The position numbers and the translations under genes are program-made. The notes beneath the pieces are model-generated. The model was not told where the DNA came from and did no database searches. It worked only from the letters and a program-made list of their open reading frames with translations. A stretch of 64,000 bases of DNA from Candidatus Paraburkholderia kirkii (GTDB taxonomy: Bacteria; Pseudomonadota; Gammaproteobacteria; Burkholderiales; Burkholderiaceae): assembly GCA_001189345.1 (NCBI GenBank), contig LFKV01000009.1, positions 83,737 through 147,736 of the forward strand, read 5' to 3'. Shown one piece after another: positions 10,127 through 18,843 of this stretch (the stretch's first letter is position 1; each line of letters opens with the position of its first letter).

Positions 10127-11692
10127 TTACTTCGATTGCTGCGCCGTGGGCGACGAAGCCGGCGCGGAACCCGGCGTGGTCGGCAGCGCCGGCGGCGCGA
10201 CGACCGGGGCGGAAGCCGAACGCGGCGGCTTGTTCTGCGCGAGCTTGCGTTCGCTGTACGATTTCGATTCGACGACCGGCTTGCCTTCGAGCTTGTTCAA
10301 GGCTTGCTGGAGCATGAAGTCGTCCGGGCTGCCGAACTCGACCGGCTTGCGCTCGCGATCCTTGCGGCGCTGCTCGGGGGTCTTCTTGTCGTTCTGCTCT
10401 TCGAGAATGCGCAGTTGCTCCAGGCGATCCGCCTCGCGCTGCTCCTGCTCTTTCTTCTCGTTCGGATCCTGCGTGTTCGCGAGGTGGTTCGAGTAGTCCA
10501 CTTCGCGCGTGACGAGCGCGTCGTCCGGGTCGCCGTCCGAGTACTGGTCGACCGGCACGTCCGGGCGCACGCCCTGGTTCTGGATCGACTTGCCGCTCGG
10601 CGTGTAGTAGTAGGCCGTCGTCAGGCGCAGCGCCGTGTCGGCGGTCATCGGACGGACGGTCTGCACGGAGCCCTTGCCGAAGGTCGTCTTGCCGACGATC
10701 AGCGAACGGTGATGATCCTGCAGCGCACCCGCGACGATCTCCGAGGCCGACGCCGAGTAGGCGTTGGTCAGCACGACCATCGGCACCTTCTTGAAGATGT
10801 CCGGCACGCTCTTGAGCGGATCGGAATCAAAGGACGGCAGACGGTAGTTGTCGTAGGTGTCGCGGAACGTCTGCTTCGCGTCCGCGATTTGTCCGTTGGT
10901 CGACACGACCACCGAGTTGTCCGGCAGGAACGCGCCCGCGACGCCGACCGCGCTCTGCAGCAGGCCGCCGCCGTTGTTGCGCAGGTCGAGCACGAGGCCC
11001 TTCAGATTCGGCTGCCGGCGCGCGAGATCCTGCAGCTTCGCGGCGAGGTCCGGCACCGTGCGCTCCTGGAAGCTCGTGATGCGGATATAGCCGTAGCCCG
11101 GCTCGGGCACCTTCATCTTCACCGACTGCACGCGGATCACGGCGCGCGTCACGGTGAGCGGGAAGGTGCGGTCGTCGCTCTTGCGGAAGATCGTCAGCGT
11201 GACCTTCGTGCCCGGCTCGCCGCGCATTTGCTTGACGGCCTTGTCGAGCGACATGCCGCGCACCGGCTTGTCGTTGATGCGCGTGATGAGGTCGCCCGGA
11301 CGGATGCCCGCGCGGAACGCGGGCGTGTCCTCGATCGGCGAGATGACCTTGATGAGTTCGTCTTCCGACGAGATTTCGATGCCAAGGCCCGCGAAACGGC
11401 CCTTGGTCTGCTCCTGCAGTTCCTCGTAATCGGCCTTGTCGAGATAGGACGAGTGCGGGTCGAGGCTCGACACCATGCCCTTGATGGCGGCGGTGAGGAG
11501 CTTTTTATCGTCGACCGGTTCGACGTATTCGTGCTTGATTTGCCCGAAGACTTCGGCGAAAAGCCTCAATCGGTCGAACGGCAGAGGCGATGATGCGGCT
11601 TGCTGAGCGAACGCGGAAATCTGCAAGGTTGCAAGTGCGCCGGCAGCAACGCCTGCGGCGACCAGGCCGAAGTTTTTCAGGTTCTTTCGCAT
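10127..11692 (-). CDS. S41 family C-terminal processing peptidase
   Basis: A 521-residue exported serine protease. Residues 1-25 (MRKNLKNFGLVAAGVAAGAL and on) form a signal peptide or anchor. A PDZ domain follows at about residues 85-165 (GLGIEISSEDELIKVI, then FRAGIRPGDLITRINDKPV). The tail-specific protease domain has the serine in NAYSASASEIVAG and the lysine in GKTTFGKGSVQTV. The C-terminal 100 residues are charged and then Pro/Ala-rich. I start at 11692 rather than 87 bp upstream because the signal peptide begins there. It lies downstream of gpmA on the same strand, a common pairing. Likely role: periplasmic processing or quality control. Confidence 0.93.
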   Translation of the reverse strand: MRKNLKNFGLVAAGVAAGALATLQISAFAQQAASSPLPFDRLRLFAEVFGQIKHEYVEPVDDKKLLTAAIKGMVSSLDPHSSYLDKADYEELQEQTKGRFAGLGIEISSEDELIKVISPIEDTPAFRAGIRPGDLITRINDKPVRGMSLDKAVKQMRGEPGTKVTLTIFRKSDDRTFPLTVTRAVIRVQSVKMKVPEPGYGYIRITSFQERTVPDLAAKLQDLARRQPNLKGLVLDLRNNGGGLLQSAVGVAGAFLPDNSVVVSTNGQIADAKQTFRDTYDNYRLPSFDSDPLKSVPDIFKKVPMVVLTNAYSASASEIVAGALQDHHRSLIVGKTTFGKGSVQTVRPMTADTALRLTTAYYYTPSGKSIQNQGVRPDVPVDQYSDGDPDDALVTREVDYSNHLANTQDPNEKKEQEQREADRLEQLRILEEQNDKKTPEQRRKDRERKPVEFGSPDDFMLQQALNKLEGKPVVESKSYSERKLAQNKPPRSASAPVVAPPALPTTPGSAPASSPTAQQSK

Positions 11693-11967
11693 AGAAGAGT
11701 GCGGTCGGAATCGAGTGGGCTGCATCGTAGGTAACGGGCCAGTATACCCGGTCGCCTCGATTGACGACTTTAAACGCAACTTAAATGCCTGAGGCTTGGC
11801 CGCCTGCCGGCATAAGGGTTGCGCACGTTTTCTTGAAAATCTGTCGATGCCGCCGGCGGGCCGTCAGCCGTGCGCCATAAATGAGGCGAGGGCGCGTCCG
11901 AGCGGACTGCGCTCCTCGCGCGGCAAAGACCCCGGCGGACCGGACGCAGCCCGGCCCACGATCTCGA

Positions 11968-12714
11968 TCAGCCCGCCTTGCCCTGCTTGGCGACAGCGGC
12001 CTGCGTCGCAGCGATGGCTTCCGGATCGCCCAGATAGTAGTGCTTGATGGGTTTCAGGTTCTCGTCGAGCTCATAGACGAGCGGCACGCCGTTCGGGATG
12101 TTCAGCCCGACGATGTTCTGATCGGAAATATCGTCCAGGTACTTGACCAGCGCGCGGATCGAATTGCCGTGCGCCGAGATCAGGACCTGCTTGCCCGACT
12201 TGATGGCCGGCGCGATCGACTCGTTCCAGATGGGCAGCACCCGCGCCACGGTGTCCTTCAGGCACTCGGTGAGGGGCAGCTGCTCGCGCGGCACCTTCGC
12301 GTAGCGCGGATCGTCGAACGAGGCTCGCGGATCGTCCGGCTCGAGCGCGGGCGGCGGCGTGTCGTAGCTGCGGCGCCAGACGAGGACCTGATCGTCGCCG
12401 TACTTCTTCGCGGTTTCGGCCTTGTTCAGACCCGCGAGCGCACCGTAGTGGCGCTCGTTCAGGCGCCACGAATGCACGACCGGGATATACATCTGGTCCA
12501 TTTCGTCCTGAACGTGCCACAGCGTGCGGATCGCGCGCTTGAGCACCGACGTGTAGGCGATGTCGAACGCGTAGCCGGCTTCCTTGAGCAGGACGCCGGA
12601 CTGCCGCGCCTCGCGGTTGCCCTGTTCGGTCAGGTCGACGTCGACCCAGCCGGTGAACCGGTTTTCCTTGTTCCACGTCGATTCGCCGTGGCGGATGAGC
12701 ACTAGCTTGTACAT
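11968..12714 (-). CDS. gpmA: 2,3-bisphosphoglycerate-dependent phosphoglycerate mutase
   Basis: A 248-residue glycolytic enzyme interconverting 3- and 2-phosphoglycerate. [20 protein letters not shown] contains the phosphorylated His9; [20 protein letters not shown] and [14 protein letters not shown] complete the active site. The length is normal for the dPGM family. The 275 bp between this gene and ctpA downstream contain no other gene. Confidence 0.97.
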   Translation of the reverse strand: MYKLVLIRHGESTWNKENRFTGWVDVDLTEQGNREARQSGVLLKEAGYAFDIAYTSVLKRAIRTLWHVQDEMDQMYIPVVHSWRLNERHYGALAGLNKAETAKKYGDDQVLVWRRSYDTPPPALEPDDPRASFDDPRYAKVPREQLPLTECLKDTVARVLPIWNESIAPAIKSGKQVLISAHGNSIRALVKYLDDISDQNIVGLNIPNGVPLVYELDENLKPIKHYYLGDPEAIAATQAAVAKQGKAG

Positions 12715-12831
12715 GATTTCGGTCGGTCAGTTGGAAAAACGGTGCGCCGATCGCCCTCCGTGATCCTGCCCGTGCGCGCCGGGTGCCGCCATCGGCCGGA
12801 CGGCGGAGGCCATCGCGAGAAACGGTTATTT

Positions 12832-12837
12832 TATAAT
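12832..12837 (+). promoter_or_regulatory. Possible -10 box upstream of rhodanese-grxC
   Basis: TATAAT lies in an AT-rich patch (GGTTATTTTATAATG) 60 bp before the rhodanese start, in the divergent gap next to gpmA. The -35 region is poor. Confidence 0.4.
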
Positions 12838-12896
12838 GCCCCGATTGCCCACATTTCCCTTTCTTCCTTTCCTACTCAATTTTGGCGGCCCTCGAC

Positions 12897-13322
12897 GTGA
12901 AGTTTTTCACTGAATATCAGAACATCGCACTCGTCGTCATCGCGCTCGTTTCCGGCGCGCTGCTTCTCTGGCCGGCCATCGCACGGCGCGGACGCGGCGG
13001 CATTTCCGCCGCGGAAGCCACCACGCTCATCAACCGCCGCAACGCCGTGGTGGTCGACCTGCGGCCCGCCGCGGAATTCGCGAAGGGCCATCTGCCGTCG
13101 GCGCGCAATATCGAGGTCGCGGAGCTCCAAGCAAAAATCGGCCAGATCGCGAAGAATAAGAGCAATCCGGTCGTGTTCGTCTGCCAGACCGGTCAACAAT
13201 CGCAACGCGCGAGCCGCACCGTGTCGGAAGCGGGCTATGCCGAGGTCCACGTGCTGGAAGGCGGCGTGGACGCTTGGCAGAAGGCCGGCATGCCGGTGGT
13301 GAAACAAGGAGCAGTCAAGTGA
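12897..13322 (+). CDS. Membrane-anchored rhodanese-like protein
   Basis: A 141-residue protein with one N-terminal membrane helix (about residues 9-28) and a single rhodanese domain. The catalytic cysteine is in VVFVCQTGQQSQRA. Rhodanese domains carry sulfur as a persulfide; the substrate is unknown. I start at GTG 12897 (reads MKFFTEYQNI) rather than TTG 12882 because this matches the usual N-terminus. Its stop overlaps the start of grxC by 4 bp, and secB and gpsA follow, a gene order I recall from Burkholderia. Confidence 0.88.
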   Translation: MKFFTEYQNIALVVIALVSGALLLWPAIARRGRGGISAAEATTLINRRNAVVVDLRPAAEFAKGHLPSARNIEVAELQAKIGQIAKNKSNPVVFVCQTGQQSQRASRTVSEAGYAEVHVLEGGVDAWQKAGMPVVKQGAVK

Positions 13323-13579
13323 AGAAAGTCGTCATGTACAGCACCGTCGTGTGCCCGTATTGCCAGATGGCCGAACGTCTTTTAAAGTCCCGCGGGGTCG
13401 AGGCGATCGAAAAGATCCTGATCGACCGCGAACCCGGCCGTCGCGAGGAAATGATGACGCGCACCGGCCACCGCACCGTGCCGCAGGTCTATATCGGCGA
13501 TACGCATGTCGGAGGCTACGACGATCTTTCGGCGCTCGACCGCAAGGGCGGTCTCGTGCCGCTGCTTGAGTCGGCCTGA
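13319..13579 (+). CDS. grxC: Glutaredoxin 3 (dithiol)
   Basis: An 86-residue class I glutaredoxin with the CPYC active site at Cys12-Cys15 and the TVPQVYIGDTHVGGYDDL region that holds the cis-proline and glutathione-binding residues. It reduces disulfides with glutathione, whose synthesis genes are in this window. The GTG start overlaps the rhodanese stop (GTGA), implying translational coupling. Confidence 0.95.
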   Translation: MKKVVMYSTVVCPYCQMAERLLKSRGVEAIEKILIDREPGRREEMMTRTGHRTVPQVYIGDTHVGGYDDLSALDRKGGLVPLLESA

Positions 13580-13583
13580 CACG

Positions 13584-13611
13584 AAAAAGCGCCGCCCGGC
13601 ATGACGCCGGG
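13584..13611. terminator. Hairpin between grxC and secB
   Basis: GCCCGGC and GCCGGGC form a GC-rich hairpin with an ATGAC loop. An A5 run precedes it on the plus strand, so the classic T tail is on the minus strand, where no gene needs it. It may weakly stop or stabilise the grxC transcript. Confidence 0.4.
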
Positions 13612-13674
13612 CGCACAGGCGCGGCGGCTCCGGTCGAACCTCGCGCCGTACACCGAATCACTTAAGAAATCATT

Positions 13675-14145
13675 ATGTCCGACGAGAACAACCAGCCGTT
13701 TTTCAACATCCAGCGCATTTACCTGAAGGACATGTCGCTGGAGCAGCCGAATTCGCCCGCCATCTTCCTCGAGCAGGAAATGCCATCGGTGGAAGTCGGA
13801 GTCGACGTGAAGGCTGACCGCCTCGCGGAGAGCGTCTTCGAAGTGCTGGTGACGGGCACCGTCACGGCGAAGGTCTCGGAGAAGGTCGCGTTCCTGATCG
13901 AAGCGAAGCAGGCGGGCATCTTCGATATCCGCAATATCCCGGTCGAACAGATCGATCCGCTCGTCGGCATTGCATGCCCGACCATTCTGTTCCCGTACTT
14001 GCGCTCGAACATCGCCGACGCGATCACGCGCGCCGGCTTCCCGCCGATCCACCTCGCCGAAATCAACTTCCAGGCGCTGTACGAGCAGCGCGTCGCCCAG
14101 CTCACAGGCGCGCAGGAAGGCGCGGCGAACGGCGCGACGCACTGA
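13675..14145 (+). CDS. secB: Protein-export chaperone SecB
   Basis: A 156-residue SecB with the family segments [19 protein letters not shown] and [27 protein letters not shown]. The tetramer holds precursors unfolded and hands them to SecA. The C-terminal tail is Ala/Gly-rich as usual. gpsA starts 34 bp downstream and is probably cotranscribed. Confidence 0.97.
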   Translation: MSDENNQPFFNIQRIYLKDMSLEQPNSPAIFLEQEMPSVEVGVDVKADRLAESVFEVLVTGTVTAKVSEKVAFLIEAKQAGIFDIRNIPVEQIDPLVGIACPTILFPYLRSNIADAITRAGFPPIHLAEINFQALYEQRVAQLTGAQEGAANGATH

Positions 14146-14179
14146 ATCTTCCTCGAATCCGCCGAACCGGAGCCGAGCA

Positions 14180-15178
14180 ATGAAAGTAGCCGTTTTCGGC
14201 GCCGGCGCGTGGGGCACCGCGCTCGCGGGCCATCTCGCGACCCGGCATGACACCAAGCTCTGGGCGCGCGACGCCGCGCTCATCGAATCGCTTTCCCGCA
14301 CGCACGAAAACACGCGCTACCTCGCAGGCGTGAAGTTGCCGCCGGCGTTTGCCTTCGAGGCCGACTTCGCGACGGCGCTCCGGCATGCATCGGCCGATGA
14401 TGCGCTGTGTGTCATCGCGACGCCCGTCGCCGGCCTGCGCGAGCTGTGCCGCGCGATGCGGCGGGCCGGAATCGTTCCGGCCCATATCGTCTGGCTCTGC
14501 AAAGGCTTCGAGGCCGACACGCAGTGCCTTTCCAATGAAGTCGTCGCGGCCGAATTGCCCGAGCATCGCAGCAACGGCACGCTCTCGGGTCCGAGCTTCG
14601 CGCGCGAGGTGGGGCAGGGCTTGCCGGTCGCGCTGACGGTCGCGAGCGCATCGGCGGAACTGGCGGCGCGCACGGTCGCGGCCTTCCATCACGGCGCGAT
14701 GCGCATCTATACCGGCGACGACGTCATCGGCGTCGAAGTGGGCGGAGCGGTGAAGAACGTGCTCGCGATCGCAACCGGTATTTCCGACGGCCTGGGCCTC
14801 GGCCTGAACGCGCGCGCGGCGCTGATCACGCGCGGGCTGGCCGAAATGTCGCGCCTGGGCGTCGCACTCGGCGGCCGCGCCGAGACCTTCACCGGCCTGA
14901 CCGGCCTGGGCGATCTCATCCTTACTGCGACGGGCGATCTGTCGCGCAACCGCACGGTCGGCATGCAGCTCGCGAGCGGCCGCACGCTCGACGAGATCCT
15001 CGCGGCGCTCGGCCATGTCGCGGAAGGCGTGCGTTGCGCGCGCGCCGTGCTCTCGATCGCGCAAGCGCGCGGCATCGAGATGCCGATCACGCAGGCGGTA
15101 TGCCGTGTGCTCTTCGATAACGTGACGCCGCGCGAGGCCGTGCAGGCGTTGCTCAGCCGGGACGCGAAGGCCGAATAG
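14180..15178 (+). CDS. gpsA: Glycerol-3-phosphate dehydrogenase [NAD(P)+]
   Basis: A 332-residue enzyme making sn-glycerol-3-phosphate from dihydroxyacetone phosphate for phospholipid synthesis. The Rossmann motif is [11 protein letters not shown] at residues 7-17. [10 protein letters not shown] and [15 protein letters not shown] (with the catalytic Lys) follow, and [22 protein letters not shown] is the C-terminal signature. Full length and intact. Confidence 0.97.
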   Translation: MKVAVFGAGAWGTALAGHLATRHDTKLWARDAALIESLSRTHENTRYLAGVKLPPAFAFEADFATALRHASADDALCVIATPVAGLRELCRAMRRAGIVPAHIVWLCKGFEADTQCLSNEVVAAELPEHRSNGTLSGPSFAREVGQGLPVALTVASASAELAARTVAAFHHGAMRIYTGDDVIGVEVGGAVKNVLAIATGISDGLGLGLNARAALITRGLAEMSRLGVALGGRAETFTGLTGLGDLILTATGDLSRNRTVGMQLASGRTLDEILAALGHVAEGVRCARAVLSIAQARGIEMPITQAVCRVLFDNVTPREAVQALLSRDAKAE

Positions 15179-15218
15179 CGTCGCGTTTGCGGCATCCACG
15201 TCCGCATGGAGGTGCGCG

Positions 15219-15765
15219 ATGCATACGGTCGGTCACTGCAGGCTCGACGCCCGGGTCGCGGACATCACGACGCTCCGCGTCGACGCCATCGTCAATGCGG
15301 CGAACCGGTTGCTGCTCGGTGGCGGCGGTGTCGACGGCGCGATTCATCGCAAGGCGGGAAAAGGCTTGCTGCGCGAATGTGAGCCGCTCGGCGGCTGCGA
15401 AACCGGCGACGCGAAAATCACCGGCGGCCACGATCTGCCCGCGAAGCACGTGATTCACGCCGTCGGTCCGCGCTGGAGCGGCGGCAAGCGCCAAGAGCCC
15501 GAACTGCTCGCGAGCTGCTACCGGCGCGCCCTGGAACTCGCCGGGGAAGCGGGCTGCAGGTTGGTCGCGTTTCCGGCGATCAGTTGCGGCATCTATCGCT
15601 TTCCGGTGGAACAGGCCGTTTCGATCGCGGTGCGCACGGTCATCGGATTTTTGCCTTCCGCGCCCTTCGGTCGAGCACGTGATCTTCGCGTGCTTCCAGG
15701 ACGAGATGCTCGCGCTCTATCGGGCCGGGCTCGATGCTCAGGCGCCGCCTTCGAAGCCTGCCTGA
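15219..15765 (+). pseudogene. Macro domain (ADP-ribose-binding) protein, frameshifted near the end
   Basis: Residues 1 to about 148 form a clear macrodomain: [20 protein letters not shown] is the ADP-ribose-binding loop and [12 protein letters not shown] the second motif. Near 15665 one extra T shifts the frame. Without it the protein would continue [20 protein letters not shown] and stop at 15763-15765, about 181 residues. In the present frame the tail is unrelated and runs on to 15956 across trmL. Most of the fold remains, so partial function is possible. Macrodomains of this kind deacylate O-acetyl-ADP-ribose or remove ADP-ribose. Confidence 0.82.
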
Positions 15766-16208
15766 CGCCACGCCTCGAAGGTCACGATCGCCACCGTATT
15801 CGACAGGTTCAGGCTGCGATTGCTCGGCCGCATCGGCAGGCGCACGCGCTGTTCGGTCGGGAAGCGCGCCAGCAGCTCGGGCGCGAGGCCGCGCGTTTCC
15901 GCGCCGAACACGAACCAGTCGCCGGGCCTGAACGCGTGATCGAAGAACGGCGTTGAACCGCGCGTGGTGAACGCGAACATGCGCGTGGTGTCGGGCGCTT
16001 CCTTCGCGACGAAGGCATCCCAGCTCGCGTGCACGTTCATTTCGGCGTACTCGTGATAGTCGAGGCCGGCGCGACGCATCTTCGCGTCGTCGAGCGGAAA
16101 GCCGAGCGGCTCGATCAGATGCAGACGCGCGCCCGTGTTCGCGCACAGGCGGATCACGTTGCCGGTGTTCGGCGGAATTTCGGGTTCGACGAGTATGACG
16201 TTGAACAT
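15738..16208 (-). CDS. trmL: tRNA (cytidine/uridine-34 2'-O)-methyltransferase
   Basis: A 156-residue SPOUT-fold (SpoU family) enzyme that methylates the wobble nucleotide of tRNA-Leu isoacceptors. [21 protein letters not shown] is the family N-terminus; [16 protein letters not shown] and [17 protein letters not shown] are the knot motifs that bind SAM. Its 3' end overlaps the 3' end of the broken macrodomain gene by 28 bp. Intact. Confidence 0.94.
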   Translation of the reverse strand: MFNVILVEPEIPPNTGNVIRLCANTGARLHLIEPLGFPLDDAKMRRAGLDYHEYAEMNVHASWDAFVAKEAPDTTRMFAFTTRGSTPFFDHAFRPGDWFVFGAETRGLAPELLARFPTEQRVRLPMRPSNRSLNLSNTVAIVTFEAWRQAGFEGGA

Positions 16209-16230
16209 GGATTGCTGAAGATGAAGGAAG

Positions 16231-16972
16231 TTAGTCTTGCGGCGTGCGCAGCGCGACGAAGTTGGTGACGTGCCGCGCGCCGGAAAGCTTGAGCGCGTCG
16301 AGCGTGGCGCCCGAGGTCATCCACGTCGTCGACGACGCCGACGTACCGGCCGCGCACGTCGCCCGAAATCGAAAAAGTGCTCGCGACGTTGCGGCGCCGC
16401 GCGTCGAGATCGAGCCGCGATTGCGCCGAGGTGTGCCGGACGCGCGCGACGAGTCGCTTGCCCGACAGCGGCACCGGCGCGATCACGTCCGGCAGGGGCA
16501 AGCCGCTGTCATCGAACGCGGTGTGCAGATGCCGCGCGAACTCGGCGCCGGCGGCGAGTCTCGCGCGGAATTTCAGCTCGACGGCGAGCGTATCGAGCGG
16601 CGCGCGATAGTCGGCCAGCGCGAGCGTGTCGTTGAACGCGGGCGGCGACTCGAGGCACGCGGCGCAATGCGGACGCGCGTCGTCGCGCTCGCGCCGCACA
16701 TATGACGAAGCCAGCGGCAACGCGCAGGTCGCGCAGCGCAGCCGCGGTTCATTCCATTACTGCGCGTCGCAACCATCGCACAGCAGTCCTTGCGACAAAT
16801 TGCCGCACAACGCGCACTGGCCGGGCAGCGCGGCGCAGGCGAGCCGTTTCGCGGCTGCCGCGAATCTCCGAATGCACGCTGCCATGGGTGTTTGAAACGG
16901 AAGACGAATGTTGTCGGCTTTCACGGGGACTTGCTCGGAAAATTGCGGCTCGAAGCGACTAAACACGCGCAT
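16231..16972 (-). pseudogene. comF: ComF family amidophosphoribosyltransferase-like protein, broken
   Basis: The parts of a ComFC-type protein lie in two frames. The start carries the zinc-finger-like CALCGNLSQGLLCDGCDAQ, then an in-frame TAA at 16757-16759 where the frame continues WNEPRLRCATCALPLASSYV; the ancestral codon was probably Tyr. Farther on the phosphoribosyltransferase motif VGVVDDV is cut by one extra base near 16321; the correct continuation is MTSGATLDALKLSGARHV ending TPQD at 16231. The total of 742 bp is one more than a multiple of three, consistent with a single insertion plus a nonsense change. ComF proteins act in DNA uptake or are of unknown function. Confidence 0.85.
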
Positions 16973-17073
16973 TCGTTGCGCGTCAGAAGGCCTTTACGCC
17001 TCGTATCAGCACTTCGCACGGGTCGATTTCGAGACGACCGAGTATACTTCGCACTCTCCGCAAATAGATCGAC

Positions 17074-18054
17074 ATGTCCCCAACGTCCTCCAAAACTAGC
17101 CGTCCGGCCTATGATCCGCGCCGTTTGCGCGGGATCTTCGATGGTCGCGCCGCCGCCTTCGACGAGGTCGCGTTCCTGCCGCGCGAAATCGCCGGGCGCA
17201 TGCGCGAGCGACTGGAGTACATCAAGGTCGCGCCGACGCGCGTCCTCGATGCGGCGTGCGGCGTGGGGGTGGACCTGGCCGGTCTGCGCGAACGCTTTGC
17301 CGAGGCGTCGGTGACCGGCGTCGACATTTCGTCCGCGATGCTCGCGCGCGTCCGCGCCGCCGAAGCCGCGGACGCCGAGGGCGGCGCGGGCTGGCGGCGC
17401 TTTCTTCCGTCGACGCTCGCGAAGGCTTTCGGCGCGCGCGGACCTCAACTCGCGCAGGCCGACTTTTCGGCGCTGCCTTTCGCATCGGACGCGTTCGAGC
17501 TGCTGTGGTCGAATCTCGCGCTGCACTGGCATTCGCGTCCCGATCTCGTATTTCCCGAATGGCAGCGCGTGCTGAAGGTAAACGGCCTTCTGATGTTCAG
17601 CACTTTCGGCCCCGACACGTTGCGCGAGCTCGCCGCCGCGTACCGCGAGGCGGAGTGCACGCTCGGACTCGCCCCCGTGCCGCACACGATCGATTTCGTC
17701 GACATGCACGATCTCGGCGACATGCTCGTGGAAAGCGGCTTCGAAATTCCCGTGATGGATCAGGAAGTGTTGACCATCACCTACAAATCGCCGGAATCGC
17801 TGTTCGCGGACGTGACGCGCTGGGGCGCGTATCCGTTCGAGCGGGCGTACGATGCAGGCCGCGCGGAATCGCAGGCCGTGCGCGGCGCGGTGCACCAGGC
17901 GCTGGAAGCGCTGCGCCGCGACGACGGCACGATTCCCCTTACCTTCGAGGTGATCTACGGCCACGCATGGAAGGCGGTGCCGCGCACGACGCCCGAAGGA
18001 CACGGCATCGTGCGGCTGGAGGATATCGGTCGAGGCCCGAAAAGGAACGGGTGA
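17074..18054 (+). CDS. BioC-like class I SAM-dependent methyltransferase
   Basis: A 326-residue protein with a Rossmann methyltransferase fold. VLDAACGVGVDLAGL at about residues 57-71 is SAM motif I, VTGVDISSAML motif II and WSNLALHW the motif that in BioC proteins precedes substrate binding. Members next to comF in Burkholderia are usually annotated as malonyl-ACP O-methyltransferase homologues (BioC), which start biotin synthesis. No other bio gene is here, so the function is only suggested. Confidence 0.85.
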   Translation: MSPTSSKTSRPAYDPRRLRGIFDGRAAAFDEVAFLPREIAGRMRERLEYIKVAPTRVLDAACGVGVDLAGLRERFAEASVTGVDISSAMLARVRAAEAADAEGGAGWRRFLPSTLAKAFGARGPQLAQADFSALPFASDAFELLWSNLALHWHSRPDLVFPEWQRVLKVNGLLMFSTFGPDTLRELAAAYREAECTLGLAPVPHTIDFVDMHDLGDMLVESGFEIPVMDQEVLTITYKSPESLFADVTRWGAYPFERAYDAGRAESQAVRGAVHQALEALRRDDGTIPLTFEVIYGHAWKAVPRTTPEGHGIVRLEDIGRGPKRNG

Positions 18055-18184
18055 ACGGATTCGCAGTAGCGGTAAGGAGGGCGGTTGTTATGTCTGAAAT
18101 TTGCGCGGAAAAAGTCGCGCAAAAAGGTGCGTCAAAAAGGCGCAGAAGCTTGTCTCGCTTGGCTCTGCGAGGTTACGACCTTGC

Positions 18185-18213
18185 TTGTGGATGCCACTTA
18201 AGACGCCTATACT
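18185..18213 (+). promoter_or_regulatory. Candidate sigma-70 promoter for the cox operon
   Basis: TTGTGG (18185-18190), a 17-bp spacer and TATACT (18208-18213) lie 87 bp before the DUF2244 gene that heads the coxBA cluster. The -10 matches five of six bases, the -35 three of six. Confidence 0.45.
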
Positions 18214-18299
18214 GCGTCAGTTTATCGCCCGGACCGACACAAATTTGGGCGAAATCCGAGCAAAAGCATGTGATTGCATGCGGATTGATGGAGGCAGCG

Positions 18300-18773
18300 A
18301 TGCAAGCCAGTCAAACGCTGACGGATTCCGAGCCGGTCATCAAGGACTGGCTGATTAAGCGAAATTGCTCGGTATCGCCGCGTCAGTTCGTGGGCTTCTA
18401 TCTGTCGCTCGCGCTGTTTTCGCTGGCAATCGCAACACCGCTGTTTCTGAACGGCGCCTGGCTGGTGCTGCCGTTCACCGGAGTCGAGCTGGTGGTCGTG
18501 GGTGTGGCGTTCGTGATCCATGCGCGCCATGCCGTCGACTACGAACGAATCCGGCTGTATCAAAACCGGTTGTTGATCGAACAGATGAACGCCGAAGCAC
18601 TGACGCAGTTCGAGTTCAACCCGCGGTGGGTGCGGGTCGAAGCGGGCGCGACGCCGAGAGAGCCGCTCACGATCGTATCGCGCGGTCAATCGGTGAAAAT
18701 CGGACAACATCTTGCACAGCATCGTCGCAGACAATTTGCTGCCGAGTTGCAGGCGTCGCTGAGACGCCTTTGA
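18300..18773 (+). CDS. DUF2244 membrane protein preceding coxB
   Basis: A 157-residue protein with two adjacent membrane helices (about residues 30-75; YLSLALFSLAIATPLFLNGA then LPFTGVELVVVGVAFVIH) and a soluble C-terminal part with NPRWVRVEAG and the QSVKIGQHL segment. This is the DUF2244 family, often found at the head of cytochrome oxidase operons in proteobacteria. Its role is not established. I start at 18300 because GGAGG at 18290-18294 is well placed; an ATG 12 bp earlier has no spacer for it. coxB follows 70 bp later. Confidence 0.85.
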   Translation: MQASQTLTDSEPVIKDWLIKRNCSVSPRQFVGFYLSLALFSLAIATPLFLNGAWLVLPFTGVELVVVGVAFVIHARHAVDYERIRLYQNRLLIEQMNAEALTQFEFNPRWVRVEAGATPREPLTIVSRGQSVKIGQHLAQHRRRQFAAELQASLRRL

Positions 18774-18843
18774 GAGGAGCCGGCAGGTGCGCGATGCCCA
18801 CGGGGGGCAAGGGGTTTGAATGGAAAATTTGGGTAAGGATGCT

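Noticed and set aside
13274..13579. Longer grxC starting at 13274
   Set aside because: The extra 15 residues lie inside the rhodanese coding end; the GTG at 13319 gives the standard glutaredoxin N-terminus and a typical 4-bp overlap.
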